A stretch of DNA of 64,000 nt from Microbacterium thalassium (lineage in GTDB: Bacteria; Actinomycetota; Actinomycetes; Actinomycetales; Microbacteriaceae): the NCBI RefSeq assembly GCF_014208045.1, contig NZ_JACHML010000001.1, forward strand, positions 2,418,001 to 2,482,000, given 5' to 3'. Below the pieces are notes generated by a model that was not told the origin of the DNA, ran no database searches, and worked only from the letters and a program-made list of their open reading frames with translations. This document shows, in pieces, positions 45,513 through 53,511 of the stretch. Both the position numbers and the translations under genes were made by a program. Positions within the stretch are counted from its first letter, which is position 1, and each line of letters begins with the position of its first letter.

Positions 45513-46240
45513 GCGGCGTCCTCCCTGAGCGCACGCGCGCCGATCACGGCGACGATCTCGCCTGCTGACAGTCCCGAGCCGGCCTCCCACGGCGCGAGCG
45601 ACGGCGCCGCTGCGCGCGGATCCCCGAAGAACACGATCTCGTCCCCGCGCGAGAGGTCGGCACCGCCGATGTCGACGACGCAGACGTCCATGGCGACGCG
45701 CCCGACGATGGCGTGGCGGCCGGCGCGGCTGGCGACCTCGACGCGATCGCCCAGGGAGCGGACGATCCCCTGTGCGTAGCCGCCGGTCACGAGCGCGATG
45801 GTCGTGTCCGCCGATGCGCGATGCCGGTAGCCGTACGAGACGCCCTCGCCGGCCAGCAGCGGTTTGACCGACAGGATGGCGCCGTACAGCGTCAGGGCGG
45901 GCTCGGCGGCCGCGTCGCCGCCCGGCAGCCCGAGCACGGTGCGGGGGTCGAGCGTCGGCTCGGCGGTGGCCGAGACGGCGTCGTCCGCCACGCCTGCGGC
46001 GGACAGGGCGGCCGCCGCCGCGTCGTCGACCCGCAGCACCGGCACGCCCGCCGCCAGCAGGGCGCGCCCCACGGCGACGGCGCCATGCCCCCAGGCATCC
46101 GCCCGGACGTCGCCGACGAGCGCTGCATCGGCGGTGGCGACGGCCAGCCCGGCGTTGTGCGCGAGGGCTCCGCGCGACACGACCGCGCGGGGAGCGCTGC
46201 CTCCGGCGCGCAGTCGTCCGCCGAGGTTCGCCGCAGTCAC
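45509..46240 (-). CDS. Alanine racemase-like protein with intact C-domain but truncated barrel (AlrA)
   Basis: A 243-residue relative of alanine racemase. It begins like Alr, but the PLP lysine motif VKADAYGHG reads VRADAWGHG (Arg46, Trp50), and after about residue 84 most of the barrel (roughly 130 residues) is missing. The C-terminal beta-domain is well kept: AGEGVSYG (Tyr136, equivalent of catalytic Tyr265), GGYAQG (Tyr155), VGRVAMD (Met184, Asp185) and GDEIVFFG. It cannot bind PLP in the usual way alone. GTG 46240 follows TAGTCT by seven bases, so the message is probably leaderless. The stop overlaps the start of the second racemase-like gene, and the two are co-translated. Confidence 0.82.
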   Translation of the reverse strand: MTAANLGGRLRAGGSAPRAVVSRGALAHNAGLAVATADAALVGDVRADAWGHGAVAVGRALLAAGVPVLRVDDAAAAALSAAGVADDAVSATAEPTLDPRTVLGLPGGDAAAEPALTLYGAILSVKPLLAGEGVSYGYRHRASADTTIALVTGGYAQGIVRSLGDRVEVASRAGRHAIVGRVAMDVCVVDIGGADLSRGDEIVFFGDPRAAAPSLAPWEAGSGLSAGEIVAVIGARALREDAA

Positions 46241-46246
46241 GCCCCC

Positions 46247-46253
46247 TAGACTA
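46247..46253. promoter_or_regulatory. Overlapping divergent -10 boxes
   Basis: TAGACT on the plus strand (46247-46252) could serve the ATP-grasp gene, giving a leader of about 27 bases. TAGTCT on the minus strand (46248-46253) lies seven bases before GTG 46240 of the racemase pair. The two cannot be occupied at once. Confidence 0.5.
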
Positions 46254-46285
46254 TCCGGGTCCCCCATCCTCGACTTTGGAGACCC

Positions 46286-47302
46286 ATGCCCACGCTCGGC
46301 CTCGCTCCCCGCCTCCGCTACCTGGCCGCACGCGCCCGCCGCATCGACGTCGGCTCGGTGTGGGAGCGTGCGAAGGAGACCAGCGAGCAGCACGGCAAGT
46401 GGATGGCGGCGGTCCTCGTCGACATGCTCTGGTCGGCCGGGTTCCGTCAGGTCGGGTTCCAGGACTACGTCGACTACGACTTCGCCATCCTCAGCGCCGC
46501 CGAGCGCGCCACCTACATGACGCACCCGGTCTCGAACGAGCTGTCCCAGAGGTTCGACGACCCCGCCTACCGGCACATCTTCCACGACAAGCTCGCGTTC
46601 GACCGCGAGTTCTCGGAATTCCTCCGCCGGGACTGGATGGTCGTCGAGGAGGGCAACGCCGACGCCGTGCGCGCCTTCGTGGAGCGTCTGGGCACCGTCG
46701 TGACCAAGGAGCCCATCGGTCAGGCGGGAACGGGTGTGCACCGCTACCACGCGGCAGAGATCGACGACTGGGACGCCTTCCACCGTGGGCTCCTCGAGCG
46801 CGGGGAGCTCCTCATCGAAGAGGTCATCCGCCAGCACGCCGATCTCGCGGCGGTGTGCCCGGGGACGGTCAACACGACCCGCGTGACGGCGTTCTTCGAC
46901 GGTGAGAAGACCCACATCCTCGCCATGGCGCAGAAGTTCGGCCGCGGTGAGGTCAGCGACCAGATGACGTTCGGCGGGTTCTACACGATGCTCGACGAGA
47001 ACGGCCACGCGGTCGGCCCGGGCTACGACTCCCACGCCCACGTCCACGAGGTGCACCCGGACTCGGGACTGCGCATCGCCGACTTCCAGCTGCCCATGGT
47101 CGACGAGGTCACGGCGTTCGTCGATGAGGTCGCGCGCGTCGTCCCGCAGGTGCAGTACGTCGGCTGGGACATCGTCGTGACGCCGGACGGCCCCGTGCTC
47201 GTCGAGGGCAACTGGGGCGCGGGCGTCTACGAGAACAAGCCCAGCGTCACCGGCATCCGCACCGGGCACAAGCAGCGCTACCGCGACGCCATCGGGTTCT
47301 GA
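46286..47302 (+). CDS. ATP-grasp protein, sugar-transfer-associated type
   Basis: A 338-residue ATP-grasp enzyme. VVTKEPIGQAGTGVHRY looks like the glycine-rich nucleotide-binding strand-loop. LLIEEVIRQHADL and PGTVNTTRV match the family's E-x-x-I-x-Q-H and V-N-T-x-R motifs. The metal-binding end reads VLVEGNWGAGVYE. This pattern fits the ATP-grasp group linked to sugar transfer (ATPgrasp_ST), whose members join a carboxylate to an amine by an acyl-phosphate; the true substrates are unknown. TTTGGAG precedes ATG 46286. It is divergent from the racemase pair by only 45 bases, so a role in cell-wall or D-amino-acid chemistry is a reasonable but unproven idea. Confidence 0.8.
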   Translation: MPTLGLAPRLRYLAARARRIDVGSVWERAKETSEQHGKWMAAVLVDMLWSAGFRQVGFQDYVDYDFAILSAAERATYMTHPVSNELSQRFDDPAYRHIFHDKLAFDREFSEFLRRDWMVVEEGNADAVRAFVERLGTVVTKEPIGQAGTGVHRYHAAEIDDWDAFHRGLLERGELLIEEVIRQHADLAAVCPGTVNTTRVTAFFDGEKTHILAMAQKFGRGEVSDQMTFGGFYTMLDENGHAVGPGYDSHAHVHEVHPDSGLRIADFQLPMVDEVTAFVDEVARVVPQVQYVGWDIVVTPDGPVLVEGNWGAGVYENKPSVTGIRTGHKQRYRDAIGF

Positions 47303-47316
47303 GCATCGACGCGAAA

Positions 47317-47349
47317 CAGCCCCGGCCCGCCGAAGCGGGACCGGGGCTG
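47317..47349. terminator. Hairpin terminator between convergent genes
   Basis: CAGCCCCGG and CCGGGGCTG arms with an inner CCCGC/GCGGG stem and CGAA loop. It serves both the ATP-grasp gene and the CofE-like gene. Confidence 0.8.
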
Positions 47350-47363
47350 CATCGTCTGAGTTG

Positions 47364-48062
47364 TCAGGCGGGGCGGACGACGCCGAGGGGCGTCGACTGG
47401 TGGCCCTGGCCGAGCGGGTTGTCGCCCAGGATCTGGACCAGGCGCTTCTCCCCCGCCGCGTCGAGCGTCGAGCCGAGGATGTTGCCGCCGAGGTCGTTGA
47501 TGTCCACGACCGCCACCTCGACGCCGCTCGCGAGCAGCGTCTGCAGGTGTCGTGCGACCTCGCGCGGCTTGCTCGGGCCCAGCACGACCGCCTTGTTGTA
47601 CGGCGGGATGGTGCCGCTGGTGGGGCCGTCGATGGCGCGCGCCTTGTCGCCGGCGATGCGGTAGAAGTCGCCCTTGCGGCCGAATGCCTTGGTGACGGCC
47701 GAGACCGCCGCGGCGAACAGGATGCGGGGCGTGCCGCACTCGCGCAGCGCCATCTCCATCGTCTCGGGCATGCCGAGGCCGATGCCGTACGGCGTGCGCG
47801 TGACGTACTTCGACAGGAAGAACGCGAGCTTGCGGGGCTGGATCTCCTCCACGAGGTACGAGCGGCCCTGCGTGATCGCGACGATCTTCTCGGTCACGAA
47901 CAGGATGTCGCCGGGCTGGACGACGGCGGGAGCGTAGTCGGTGATGAACGCCTCGAGGTCGTCTCCGGGCATGACGACCCGCGTGCGGATCGGAATGCGC
48001 TGGTACGACGAGCCGTCGACCTGGATCTCGAGCGCCTTGCCGGCGTTGGCCTGCGCGCTCAC
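47364..48062 (-). CDS. Coenzyme F420:L-glutamate ligase-like protein
   Basis: A 232-residue protein resembling the CofE/FbiB-N family, which adds glutamate to F420-0. [19 protein letters not shown] matches the family's opening domain, and [19 protein letters not shown] and [14 protein letters not shown] are likely substrate or metal-binding segments. GTG 48062 overlaps the sigA stop (GTGA), so it is translated with the primary sigma factor. No other F420 genes are in the window, so either F420 is made elsewhere or the protein belongs to a CofE-like side branch that glutamylates something else. Related genes directly after sigA seem usual in Microbacteriaceae (recollection). Confidence 0.75.
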   Translation of the reverse strand: MSAQANAGKALEIQVDGSSYQRIPIRTRVVMPGDDLEAFITDYAPAVVQPGDILFVTEKIVAITQGRSYLVEEIQPRKLAFFLSKYVTRTPYGIGLGMPETMEMALRECGTPRILFAAAVSAVTKAFGRKGDFYRIAGDKARAIDGPTSGTIPPYNKAVVLGPSKPREVARHLQTLLASGVEVAVVDINDLGGNILGSTLDAAGEKRLVQILGDNPLGQGHQSTPLGVVRPA

Positions 48063-49381
48063 TCGAGGTAGTCCCGCAGCGACTGCGACCGCGACGGGTG
48101 ACGGAGCTTGGCCATGGTCTTCGACTCGATCTGTCGGATGCGCTCGCGCGTCACGCCGAACGTGTCGCCGATCTGGTCCAGCGTCTTGGGCTGGCCGTCG
48201 CCGAGACCGAAGCGCATGCGGATGACGCCCGCCTCGCGCTCGGACAGCGAGTCCAGCAGCGACTCGAGCTGGCGCTGCAGCATCGTGAAGCCCACCGCGT
48301 CGGCGGGGACCACCGCGTCGGTGTCCTCGATCAGGTCGCCGAACTCGCTGTCGCCGTCCTCGCCGAGGGGCGTGTGCAGCGAGATCGGCTCGCGGCCGTA
48401 CTTCTGCACCTCGATGACCTTCTCGGGGGTCATGTCGAGCTCGCGGCTGAGCTCCTCGGGCGTGGGCTCGCGGCCCAGGTCCTGGAGCATCTGGCGCTGC
48501 ACGCGCGCGAGCTTGTTGATGACCTCGACCATGTGGACGGGGATGCGGATGGTGCGGGCCTGGTCGGCCATGGCACGGGTGATCGCCTGGCGGATCCACC
48601 ACGTCGCGTACGTCGAGAACTTGAAGCCCTTGGTGTAGTCGAACTTCTCCACCGCGCGGATGAGGCCCAGGTTGCCCTCCTGGATGAGGTCCAGGAACTG
48701 CATGCCGCGGCCGGTGTAGCGCTTGGCGAGCGACACGACCAGGCGCAGGTTGGCGCCCAGCAGGTGGCTCTTCGCGCGCTGGCCGTCGCGGGCGACCCAC
48801 TGCAGGTCGAGCCCGAGCTGCGAGGACTTCTCGGCCGCCGACATGTGCGACAGCTTCTCCTCGGCGAACAGGCCCGCTTCGATGCGCATCGCCAGCTCGA
48901 CCTCTTCGGCCGCGTTCAGCAGCGGAACCTTGCCGATCTGCTTCAGGTAGTCCTTGACCGGGTCGGCCGTGGCGCCGGTGATGGTCGTGGAGTAGACGGG
49001 GACCTCGTCCTCGTCGCCCGAGCGGATGACGATCGCGCCGGTCGGAAGCGGCTCGACCGCCGGCTTCGGGGCGCTGTCGTCGTCGTCATCGTCGGACGAG
49101 CCCTTGGCGCCGCCCTTTCCGGCGTCGCTCGAGTCGCCCTCGGCGGCGTCGGCGGCCTCGACGCCGACTTCGTCGTCCTCGTCCTCGGCGTCGCTCTTCT
49201 TCTTCTTGGCGGCCGTCTTCGGAGACGCCTTGGCCTTGCGCGCGGGCGCCTTCTTGGCAGTCCCCGACGTGGCGGCCGGCGCCTTCTTGGCCGTCGTCGT
49301 CGTCTCGGTCGCCTCGACGTCGTCCGTCTCGGTGTCCTTCGCTGCCGCTGTGCGTGCCTTGGTGTTCGTGCCTGGAGTCAC
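48059..49381 (-). CDS. sigA: Primary sigma factor (RpoD/SigA)
   Basis: A 440-residue group 1 sigma-70 factor. After an approximately 130-residue Lys/Ala- and Asp-rich N-terminal region come region 1.2 ([16 protein letters not shown]), region 2 ([27 protein letters not shown] and the -10-reading [19 protein letters not shown]), region 3 and region 4 with the -35-reading helix ([20 protein letters not shown]). It directs housekeeping transcription. The GTG start has a weak ribosome site. The upstream region to 49592 contains TTGACA-like and GATAAT-like elements on the minus strand (GATAAT at 49509-49514), but they could not be paired with certainty. Confidence 0.97.
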   Translation of the reverse strand: MTPGTNTKARTAAAKDTETDDVEATETTTTAKKAPAATSGTAKKAPARKAKASPKTAAKKKKSDAEDEDDEVGVEAADAAEGDSSDAGKGGAKGSSDDDDDDSAPKPAVEPLPTGAIVIRSGDEDEVPVYSTTITGATADPVKDYLKQIGKVPLLNAAEEVELAMRIEAGLFAEEKLSHMSAAEKSSQLGLDLQWVARDGQRAKSHLLGANLRLVVSLAKRYTGRGMQFLDLIQEGNLGLIRAVEKFDYTKGFKFSTYATWWIRQAITRAMADQARTIRIPVHMVEVINKLARVQRQMLQDLGREPTPEELSRELDMTPEKVIEVQKYGREPISLHTPLGEDGDSEFGDLIEDTDAVVPADAVGFTMLQRQLESLLDSLSEREAGVIRMRFGLGDGQPKTLDQIGDTFGVTRERIRQIESKTMAKLRHPSRSQSLRDYLE

Positions 49382-49592
49382 GTCTCGCCTTTCACCGACG
49401 GTTCCCGAACCCTCGCCGGTCGTCTTCGGACACTAGTAAGACCCTTGTCAAGTCCCCCCGAGCCGCACGAAGCGGTCACGACACGGTTGACAACGGGTCA
49501 GAGCGTCCATTATCGCATACTCGTCGCGCGGGCACGGTGAAGCGTCCGCGCGCCTTGTGTCTTCCAACGCCCGGCGCGTCGACGGAATTCCC

Positions 49593-50516
49593 TCAGGAGC
49601 CGAACGGGTCCTCGTCGGGCGAAGGCCGCGTGGCCAGGAACCGCTCGAGTTCGGCGGCGAGCTCATCCGCGCTGGGAAGATCGCCGGTGTGCACCATCGC
49701 CGTGGCGTTGGTGGATCCGGCCATGTAGGAGTCGTAGCGCTCCTCGAGCTGCTCGACCATGCGCGTGAGCTCCTCGCTGGCCACGACCTGCTCGTCGACC
49801 TTCGTGAGGTAGTCCTTGTTCTCTTCGCGCAGCGCGTCCCCGTTGAAGACGAGGCCGGTGGCCGCGGTGAGCGAGTCCAGCGCCGCCAGAGCGGCCGCCG
49901 GGTACTCCGTGTCGGCGAGGTAATGGGGCACGAGCAGGACGAACGAGGCCACCGGCGTGCTCGAGGCCGCGAGCCGGTACTCGATGAGGTGCCCGGCGGT
50001 CGCGGGGACCTCGGTCTGCGGCTGCCACACCGAGTGCGCCGCCGTGAGCTCGGTGCGCGTGCCGCTCACCGTGGTGCCGAGCGGCCGCGTGTGGGGCACC
50101 GGCATCGGGATGGCATGGACCCACGTCACCGTCGAGACCTCGTACTCCGCGCACAGCTGGAGCACGGCCTGCGTGAACGCATCCCAGGCGAAGTCCGGCT
50201 CGTAGCCGGCGAGCACCAGGAACGGCTGCCCCACGCTGTCGTGCGCGAGCGAGAGCTCGAGCCGCGCGGGACGGAAGTCGCTCAGGTGGTCCTTGTCGAA
50301 GGCGACGATCGGGCGGCGCGCCCGGTAGTCCAGCAGCGTGTCGTTGGCGAACACCGCCAGCGGCGTCGGATCCAGATCGTCGCGCACGAACGACACGACC
50401 TGGCTCACGGCGCTGCCCGCGTCGGTGAATCCGGTCAGCGCGATCACCAGCGGCAGACCCCGCGGCACCGGCGGAGCCGTCGCCGCGCGCTCGAAGATCG
50501 GTCCCGGGAACGGCAT
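49593..50516 (-). CDS. PAC2-family protein
   Basis: A 307-residue protein of the PAC2 (proteasome assembly chaperone) family, found in many actinobacteria. LVIALTGFTDAGSAVSQV is the typical N-terminal strand-helix, and VPHYLADTEYPAAALAALDSL the later block. The function is not known; a link to proteasome or ubiquitin-like systems is suggested only by the family name. ATG 50516 follows TAGCAT by seven bases, so the transcript is probably leaderless. It is divergent from pepA. Confidence 0.87.
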   Translation of the reverse strand: MPFPGPIFERAATAPPVPRGLPLVIALTGFTDAGSAVSQVVSFVRDDLDPTPLAVFANDTLLDYRARRPIVAFDKDHLSDFRPARLELSLAHDSVGQPFLVLAGYEPDFAWDAFTQAVLQLCAEYEVSTVTWVHAIPMPVPHTRPLGTTVSGTRTELTAAHSVWQPQTEVPATAGHLIEYRLAASSTPVASFVLLVPHYLADTEYPAAALAALDSLTAATGLVFNGDALREENKDYLTKVDEQVVASEELTRMVEQLEERYDSYMAGSTNATAMVHTGDLPSADELAAELERFLATRPSPDEDPFGS

Positions 50517-50523
50517 GTCTTCA

Positions 50524-50529
50524 ATGCTA
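50524..50529 (-). promoter_or_regulatory. -10 element of leaderless PAC2 transcript
   Basis: TAGCAT on the minus strand, seven bases before ATG 50516; no ribosome site is present. Confidence 0.5.
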
Positions 50530-50588
50530 CGAGCCGGGCGCGGACCTCGGTCGGCGTGACGTCCCGCTCTCAGCGAACACGACGTCCC

Positions 50589-50594
50589 TAGGAT
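50589..50594 (+). promoter_or_regulatory. -10 element of probable leaderless pepA transcript
   Basis: TAGGAT, seven bases before ATG 50602. The earlier in-frame ATG at 50593 lies inside this hexamer and is therefore unlikely to be used. Confidence 0.5.
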
Positions 50595-50601
50595 GGGAGT
50601 C

Positions 50602-52077
50602 ATGTCGCTCCCCGACCTCGAGTACCGCACCGAGCCCATTCGAGAGTCCGACGCAGACGCCCTCCTGCTGGCGCTGCCGCCGCTCTCCGAGATCCCCGAG
50701 GAGGTCCTGTCCGACTGGCCGGGGCTGGCCGCCGCTCTCGAGGCGACCGGGTTCACCGGCGCACCGTCGTCCTTCCAGCGCGTCTACGCGCCCGAGGCCA
50801 CGACGCTCCCCATCGCGGTCGTCGGCACGGGGGCCGACCCCGACGCCACGGCCGTCCGCCTCGCCGTCGGAGCCGCCGTCCGCACGCTCACCGGGTTCGA
50901 GAAGGTCTCGGTCGCCGCACCGGCCGCGCCCGCGCTGTGGCGCGCCGTCGCCGAGGGAGCCGCGCTGGGCGGCTACCGGTTCGACGGCTACAAGTCGGAG
51001 GCGCCGAAGCCCCGCGCCTCCGCCGTGTTGGTGCACGGCGACGATGCCCCGGACGCCGACGCGCTGGACGCCGTCCGCGCCGAATCGGACGCGGTCGCGC
51101 TCGTCAAGGACCTCGTGTCGATCCCGGCCGAGTGGCTCGGCCCGGCCGATTTCGCGGTGCGCGCCGAGCAGGCCGTCGACGGACTGCCCGTGACGGTCGA
51201 GGTCTACGACGAGAGCGCCCTGCGCGCCGGCGGCTTCGGAGGCATCCTCGGCGTCGGGCAGGGCTCGGATCGCCCGCCGCGCCTGATCCGTCTCGCGTAT
51301 GCGCCCGAGGGCGCGCCGCGCCACGTCGCGCTCGTCGGCAAGGGCATCACGTTCGACACCGGCGGTCTCTCGCTCAAGCCGTCGTCGTCGATGGTGGGCA
51401 TGAAGTACGACATGGCCGGCGCCGCCACTGTGCTGGCCGTCCTGCGCGCGGTCGCCTCGGTGGGCGCACCGGTCGCCGTCACGGCCTGGCTGTGCGTCGC
51501 CGACAACATGCCGTCCGGGCGCGCCACCCGCCCGGGCGATGTGCTGCGGATGGCCGACGGGACGACCGTGGAGGTCCTCAACACGGATGCCGAGGGCCGG
51601 CTCGTGCTCGCCGACGGTCTCGTCGCCGCGAGCCGCGAGAAGCCGGACGCGATCGTCGACGTCGCCACCCTGACCGGCGCGATCACGGTCGCCCTGGGAA
51701 CGCGCCACACCGGCGTCATGGGCGACGACGCGGCCGTCGCCGAGTATCTGGCGGCCGCCGCCGACGTCGGCGAGCTCGCGTGGCAGCTGCCGCTGCCCGA
51801 TCACATGGTCGAGGAGCTGGACTCGCCCATCGCGGACCTCCAGAACGCCAAGATCGGCGACACCGCGGGCGGATCGATGTTCGCGGGACTCTTCCTGCGC
51901 CACTTCGTCGGCCGCGTCGACGACGGCGAAGACGCGCCGCGGATCCCGTGGGTGCACCTGGACATCGCCGGCGCGGGCTGGAACAAGGGCGGCCCGTACG
52001 GCTACACCGAGAAGGGGCCGACCGCGGCGTCGGTCCGCAGCCTCATCCGGTTCCTCACGACCGAGCGCCCCGCATGA
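50602..52077 (+). CDS. pepA: Leucyl aminopeptidase (M17)
   Basis: A 491-residue cytosol aminopeptidase that removes N-terminal residues from peptides. The two-metal site is complete: VGKGITFDTGGLSLKP (Lys, Asp), DNMPSGRATRPGD (Asp) and NTDAEGRLVLAD (Asp, Glu, Arg), the last being the M17 signature. The N-terminal macro-like domain fills about 1-160. ATG 50602 was preferred because TAGGAT ends seven bases before it. The stop overlaps the lpdA start (ATGA), so peptidase and lipoamide dehydrogenase are co-translated. Confidence 0.95.
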   Translation: MSLPDLEYRTEPIRESDADALLLALPPLSEIPEEVLSDWPGLAAALEATGFTGAPSSFQRVYAPEATTLPIAVVGTGADPDATAVRLAVGAAVRTLTGFEKVSVAAPAAPALWRAVAEGAALGGYRFDGYKSEAPKPRASAVLVHGDDAPDADALDAVRAESDAVALVKDLVSIPAEWLGPADFAVRAEQAVDGLPVTVEVYDESALRAGGFGGILGVGQGSDRPPRLIRLAYAPEGAPRHVALVGKGITFDTGGLSLKPSSSMVGMKYDMAGAATVLAVLRAVASVGAPVAVTAWLCVADNMPSGRATRPGDVLRMADGTTVEVLNTDAEGRLVLADGLVAASREKPDAIVDVATLTGAITVALGTRHTGVMGDDAAVAEYLAAAADVGELAWQLPLPDHMVEELDSPIADLQNAKIGDTAGGSMFAGLFLRHFVGRVDDGEDAPRIPWVHLDIAGAGWNKGGPYGYTEKGPTAASVRSLIRFLTTERPA

Positions 52078-53447
52078 GCGATCACGCCTTCGACCTGGTC
52101 GTGCTCGGCGGGGGAAGCGGCGGGTACGCCGCGGCGCTGCGCGCGGCCGAACTCGGGCGATCGGTGGCCCTGATCGAGAAGTCGCTGGTCGGCGGCACCT
52201 GCCTGCACCGCGGGTGCATCCCGACCAAGGCGCTGCTCCACGCGGCCGAAGTTGCGGAGTCGGCTCGGCACGGCTCGGCCATCGGCATCCGCACGTCCTT
52301 CGAGGGCGTGGACGCGGCCGCGGTCCGCTCGTATCGCGAAGGCATCGTGCACAAGAAGCACAAGGGCCTCGAAGGACTCATCAAAGCGCGCGGCATCACC
52401 GTCGTGGCAGGCGAGGGCCGCCTCGAGCCCGGCCCGCGGGTGCGCGTGGGAGAGGACACCTACACCGGCGCGGACGTGGTCCTCGCGACCGGCTCCACCA
52501 GCAGGACGCTGCCCGGCCTCGAGCTCGGCGGCCGCATCATCGCCAGCGAGCACGCGCTCGACCTCGAGGAGGTCCCCCGCAGCGCGATCATCCTCGGCGG
52601 CGGCGTCATCGGCGTCGAGTTCGCGAGCATCTGGCGCTCCTTCGGCGTGGACGTCACGATCGTCGAAGCGCTCGACCACCTGCTCCCGGCCGAGGACGTC
52701 GCCTCGAGCAAGGCTCTGGAGCGCGCGTTCCGGCGACGGGGCATCACGCAGCGTCTCGGCGTGCGCTTCGGCTCGGCGAGCCAGACCGCGGACGCGGTGA
52801 GCGTCGAGCTCGCCGACGGCACCAGCCTCACGGCGGACGTGCTGCTCGTGGCCGTGGGGCGCGGCCCCGCCACGGCCGGCATGGGATTCGAGGATGCCGG
52901 CATCGAGCTCGAGCGCGGCTTCGTGCGCACCGACGACCGGCTGCGCACGGGCGCCGCGCACGTGTGGGCCGTCGGCGACATCGTCCCCGGTCCCCAGCTG
53001 GCCCACCGGGGGTTCCAGCAGGGGATCTTCGTCGCCGAGGAGATCGCGGGCCTCGCGCCGGTGCTCGTCGCCGATGAGATGATCCCGAAGGTGGCATACT
53101 GCTCCCCCGAGGTCGCCTCGGTCGGGCTCACGGAGGCCGCCGCGGCGGAGTCGTTCGGCGCCGACGCGGTGCACGCGTACGAGTACAACCTCGCCGGCAA
53201 CGGCAAGAGCGAGATCCTCGGCACGGCGGGCATCATCAAGGTCGTCCGCCGGGTCGACGGGCCCGTCGTCGGGGTCCACCTCGTGGGCGACCGCGTCGGC
53301 GAACTCATCACGGAGGCGCAGCTCGCCATCGGGTGGGAGGCCCATCCCGAGGACATCGCACCGTTCATCCATGCACACCCCACCCAGAGCGAAGCCCTCG
53401 GCGAAGCGTTCCTCGCGCTGGCAGGCAAGCCCCTGCACGCGCTGTGA
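52074..53447 (+). CDS. lpdA: Dihydrolipoyl dehydrogenase (E3)
   Basis: A 457-residue flavoprotein disulfide reductase that reoxidises dihydrolipoyl groups of the 2-oxoacid dehydrogenase complexes. The redox cysteines are Cys43 and Cys48 in GGTCLHRGCIPTK. FAD binds at LGGGSGGYAAAL, NAD at ILGGGVIGVEF. The catalytic base pair is His435 and Glu440 in HAHPTQSE. The ATG overlaps the pepA stop. sucB follows after 64 bases with its own -10-like TAAGCT (53472-53477). Confidence 0.96.
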   Translation: MSDHAFDLVVLGGGSGGYAAALRAAELGRSVALIEKSLVGGTCLHRGCIPTKALLHAAEVAESARHGSAIGIRTSFEGVDAAAVRSYREGIVHKKHKGLEGLIKARGITVVAGEGRLEPGPRVRVGEDTYTGADVVLATGSTSRTLPGLELGGRIIASEHALDLEEVPRSAIILGGGVIGVEFASIWRSFGVDVTIVEALDHLLPAEDVASSKALERAFRRRGITQRLGVRFGSASQTADAVSVELADGTSLTADVLLVAVGRGPATAGMGFEDAGIELERGFVRTDDRLRTGAAHVWAVGDIVPGPQLAHRGFQQGIFVAEEIAGLAPVLVADEMIPKVAYCSPEVASVGLTEAAAAESFGADAVHAYEYNLAGNGKSEILGTAGIIKVVRRVDGPVVGVHLVGDRVGELITEAQLAIGWEAHPEDIAPFIHAHPTQSEALGEAFLALAGKPLHAL

Positions 53448-53511
53448 CGTCGCGGCATCGTTCGCATCACTAAGCTAGACACCAATCAGGAATCCTGAAG
53501 GAGACATCCCC

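Noticed and set aside
44469-46240. A single alanine racemase gene broken by a frameshift
   Set aside because: The upstream gene already reaches the C-terminal domain, and the downstream one starts again with a new complete barrel after a strong ribosome site and a GTGA overlap. The parts are not in the order that one broken gene would give.
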